A DNA stretch of 64,000 nucleotides, from the NCBI GenBank assembly GCA_001970955.1, contig MPUH01000071.1:1-64000 (forward strand), given 5' to 3'. The notes under the pieces were generated by a model. It was not told the DNA's origin. It saw nothing but the letters and a program-made list of their open reading frames with translations, and made no database searches. The translations under genes and the position numbers were made by a program. This stretch comes from Stentor coeruleus. Taxonomy: Eukaryota; Ciliophora; Heterotrichea; Heterotrichida; Stentoridae. Of this stretch, positions 63,377 to 64,000 are shown piece by piece; position 1 is the stretch's first letter, and each line of letters starts with the position of its first letter.

Positions 63377-64000
63377 TTAATCTATTCCAGCATCCTTTTT
63401 TAACTTCCTGTTAATTTTCACTATAACTTTCAAATATGAATTATGTATTCCACCTCTAACCAAATCAATAAACTCATCAGTCTGCCAATAATACGCTTGT
63501 AAATCGTCTTTACTACAATTCCCATACTTCAATTCTAATTGTGCTGTTAATTTACAAACACTCTCGCTTTGCATAAAATACCTTTCAAAAAACTCAGGTG
63601 AAAACAAACTAAAGCTATCCCCAACTATAATCTCATTAAGAATCATCGCGAGTTTATCAGAAAAGTACTTAGAAATAAAATACTTAAGAAATTCCATATT
63701 CTCATCATTTCCTAAAATCGCTATAAGCCCATTTGAAAGGTTGAAATTTTTATTAATACAATCTTCAATTTCTTGTGGTGATCTAACTTTATCAGGTTGA
63801 TGTAATATTTCTGGTTCTAAATCTTTATCATTATATTCTAATATTTTTTTAGGTTGCATAACTGGATAATTGTCTAATTGTGGATAAACTTTAGACTCAT
63901 AAATAAACTCATGATCAATTAAATCACTGAAATTCGGCCTTTTTTTATGATCAAAAATCATACATTTTACAATAAAATCTCTAGCTGGCTTAGAAATCTC
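63377..64000 (-). CDS. Protein kinase, C-terminal part (cut by window end)
   Basis: The frame is open past the right edge. The first residues, read in from 64000, are E-I-S-K-P-A-R-D-F-I-V-K-C-M, then H-K-K-R-P and L-I-D-H-E-F. This is the end of a kinase domain (subdomain XI, with its conserved R in K-R-P). About 180 residues follow with no recognised domain: mixed helix, acidic and aromatic. The catalytic core lies outside the window, so family and activity cannot be judged. Confidence 0.75.
   Translation of the reverse strand, partial: EISKPARDFIVKCMIFDHKKRPNFSDLIDHEFIYESKVYPQLDNYPVMQPKKILEYNDKDLEPEILHQPDKVRSPQEIEDCINKNFNLSNGLIAILGNDENMEFLKYFISKYFSDKLAMILNEIIVGDSFSLFSPEFFERYFMQSESVCKLTAQLELKYGNCSKDDLQAYYWQTDEFIDLVRGGIHNSYLKVIVKINRKLKKDAGID

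Overview
This window looks like macronuclear DNA from a heterotrich ciliate, most likely Stentor or a close relative. It is AT-rich and densely packed with eukaryotic genes. All three stop codons end genes (TAA, TAG and TGA), so the standard code is in use. Ten introns can be placed, and every one is exactly 15 nt long with GT at the start, A at position 10 and AG at the end. Several are proven by homology, because removing them restores conserved protein sequence (NEDD1, CFAP36, UBE2K). Tiny 15-16 nt introns combined with the standard code are the known signature of Stentor. The species call is an inference; no search was run.

Layout. 1-4034 holds an EF-hand protein and an AMPK gamma-like CBS protein, both on the minus strand. 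4431-13630 is a plus-strand run: NEDD1, a WD40/ankyrin/ion-channel fusion, a small unknown protein, an acylated Ser/Thr kinase and TAF5. 13758-16639 (minus) has a Kelch protein and a mitochondrial DnaJ. 17420-18940 is a p62-like PB1/ZZ/UBA protein. 18968-30262 (minus) is a single giant three-exon gene for a membrane protein of about 3,730 residues. 30279-36965 holds a Kelch protein, RPB8, a coiled-coil protein, a four-TM protein, an amino acid transporter-like protein and an IQ-motif protein. 37119-46107 has a truncated UTP7/WDR46 remnant, a small coiled-coil gene, CFAP36, mitochondrial IF-3, a long coiled-coil protein, an unknown protein and an MT-A70 methyltransferase. 46420-56423 has small unknowns, UBE2K, a B-box-like/WD40 protein, coiled-coil, RCC1 and EF-hand proteins, and a RING/multi-TM protein. 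56613-64000 has NADP-isocitrate dehydrogenase, eEF1A, TMCO1, a C2orf81-like protein and the end of a protein kinase.

The genes are mostly housekeeping (TAF5, RPB8, eEF1A, UBE2K, IDH, mitochondrial IF-3 and DnaJ) and cytoskeletal or ciliary (NEDD1, CFAP36, possibly the C2orf81-like and IQ proteins). I see no operon-like functional clustering, tRNA, rRNA, CRISPR array or transposon. Spacing is extremely tight: one divergent pair has start codons 16 bp apart and several tandem pairs are 22-80 bp apart.

Assembly caution. Five single-N positions (1097, 10048, 10242, 27928, 35617) are each flanked by the same sequence on both sides. They look like unmerged contig overlaps, not real repeats, and they distort three genes. 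Two more genes have a one-base frame break at an A6 run.
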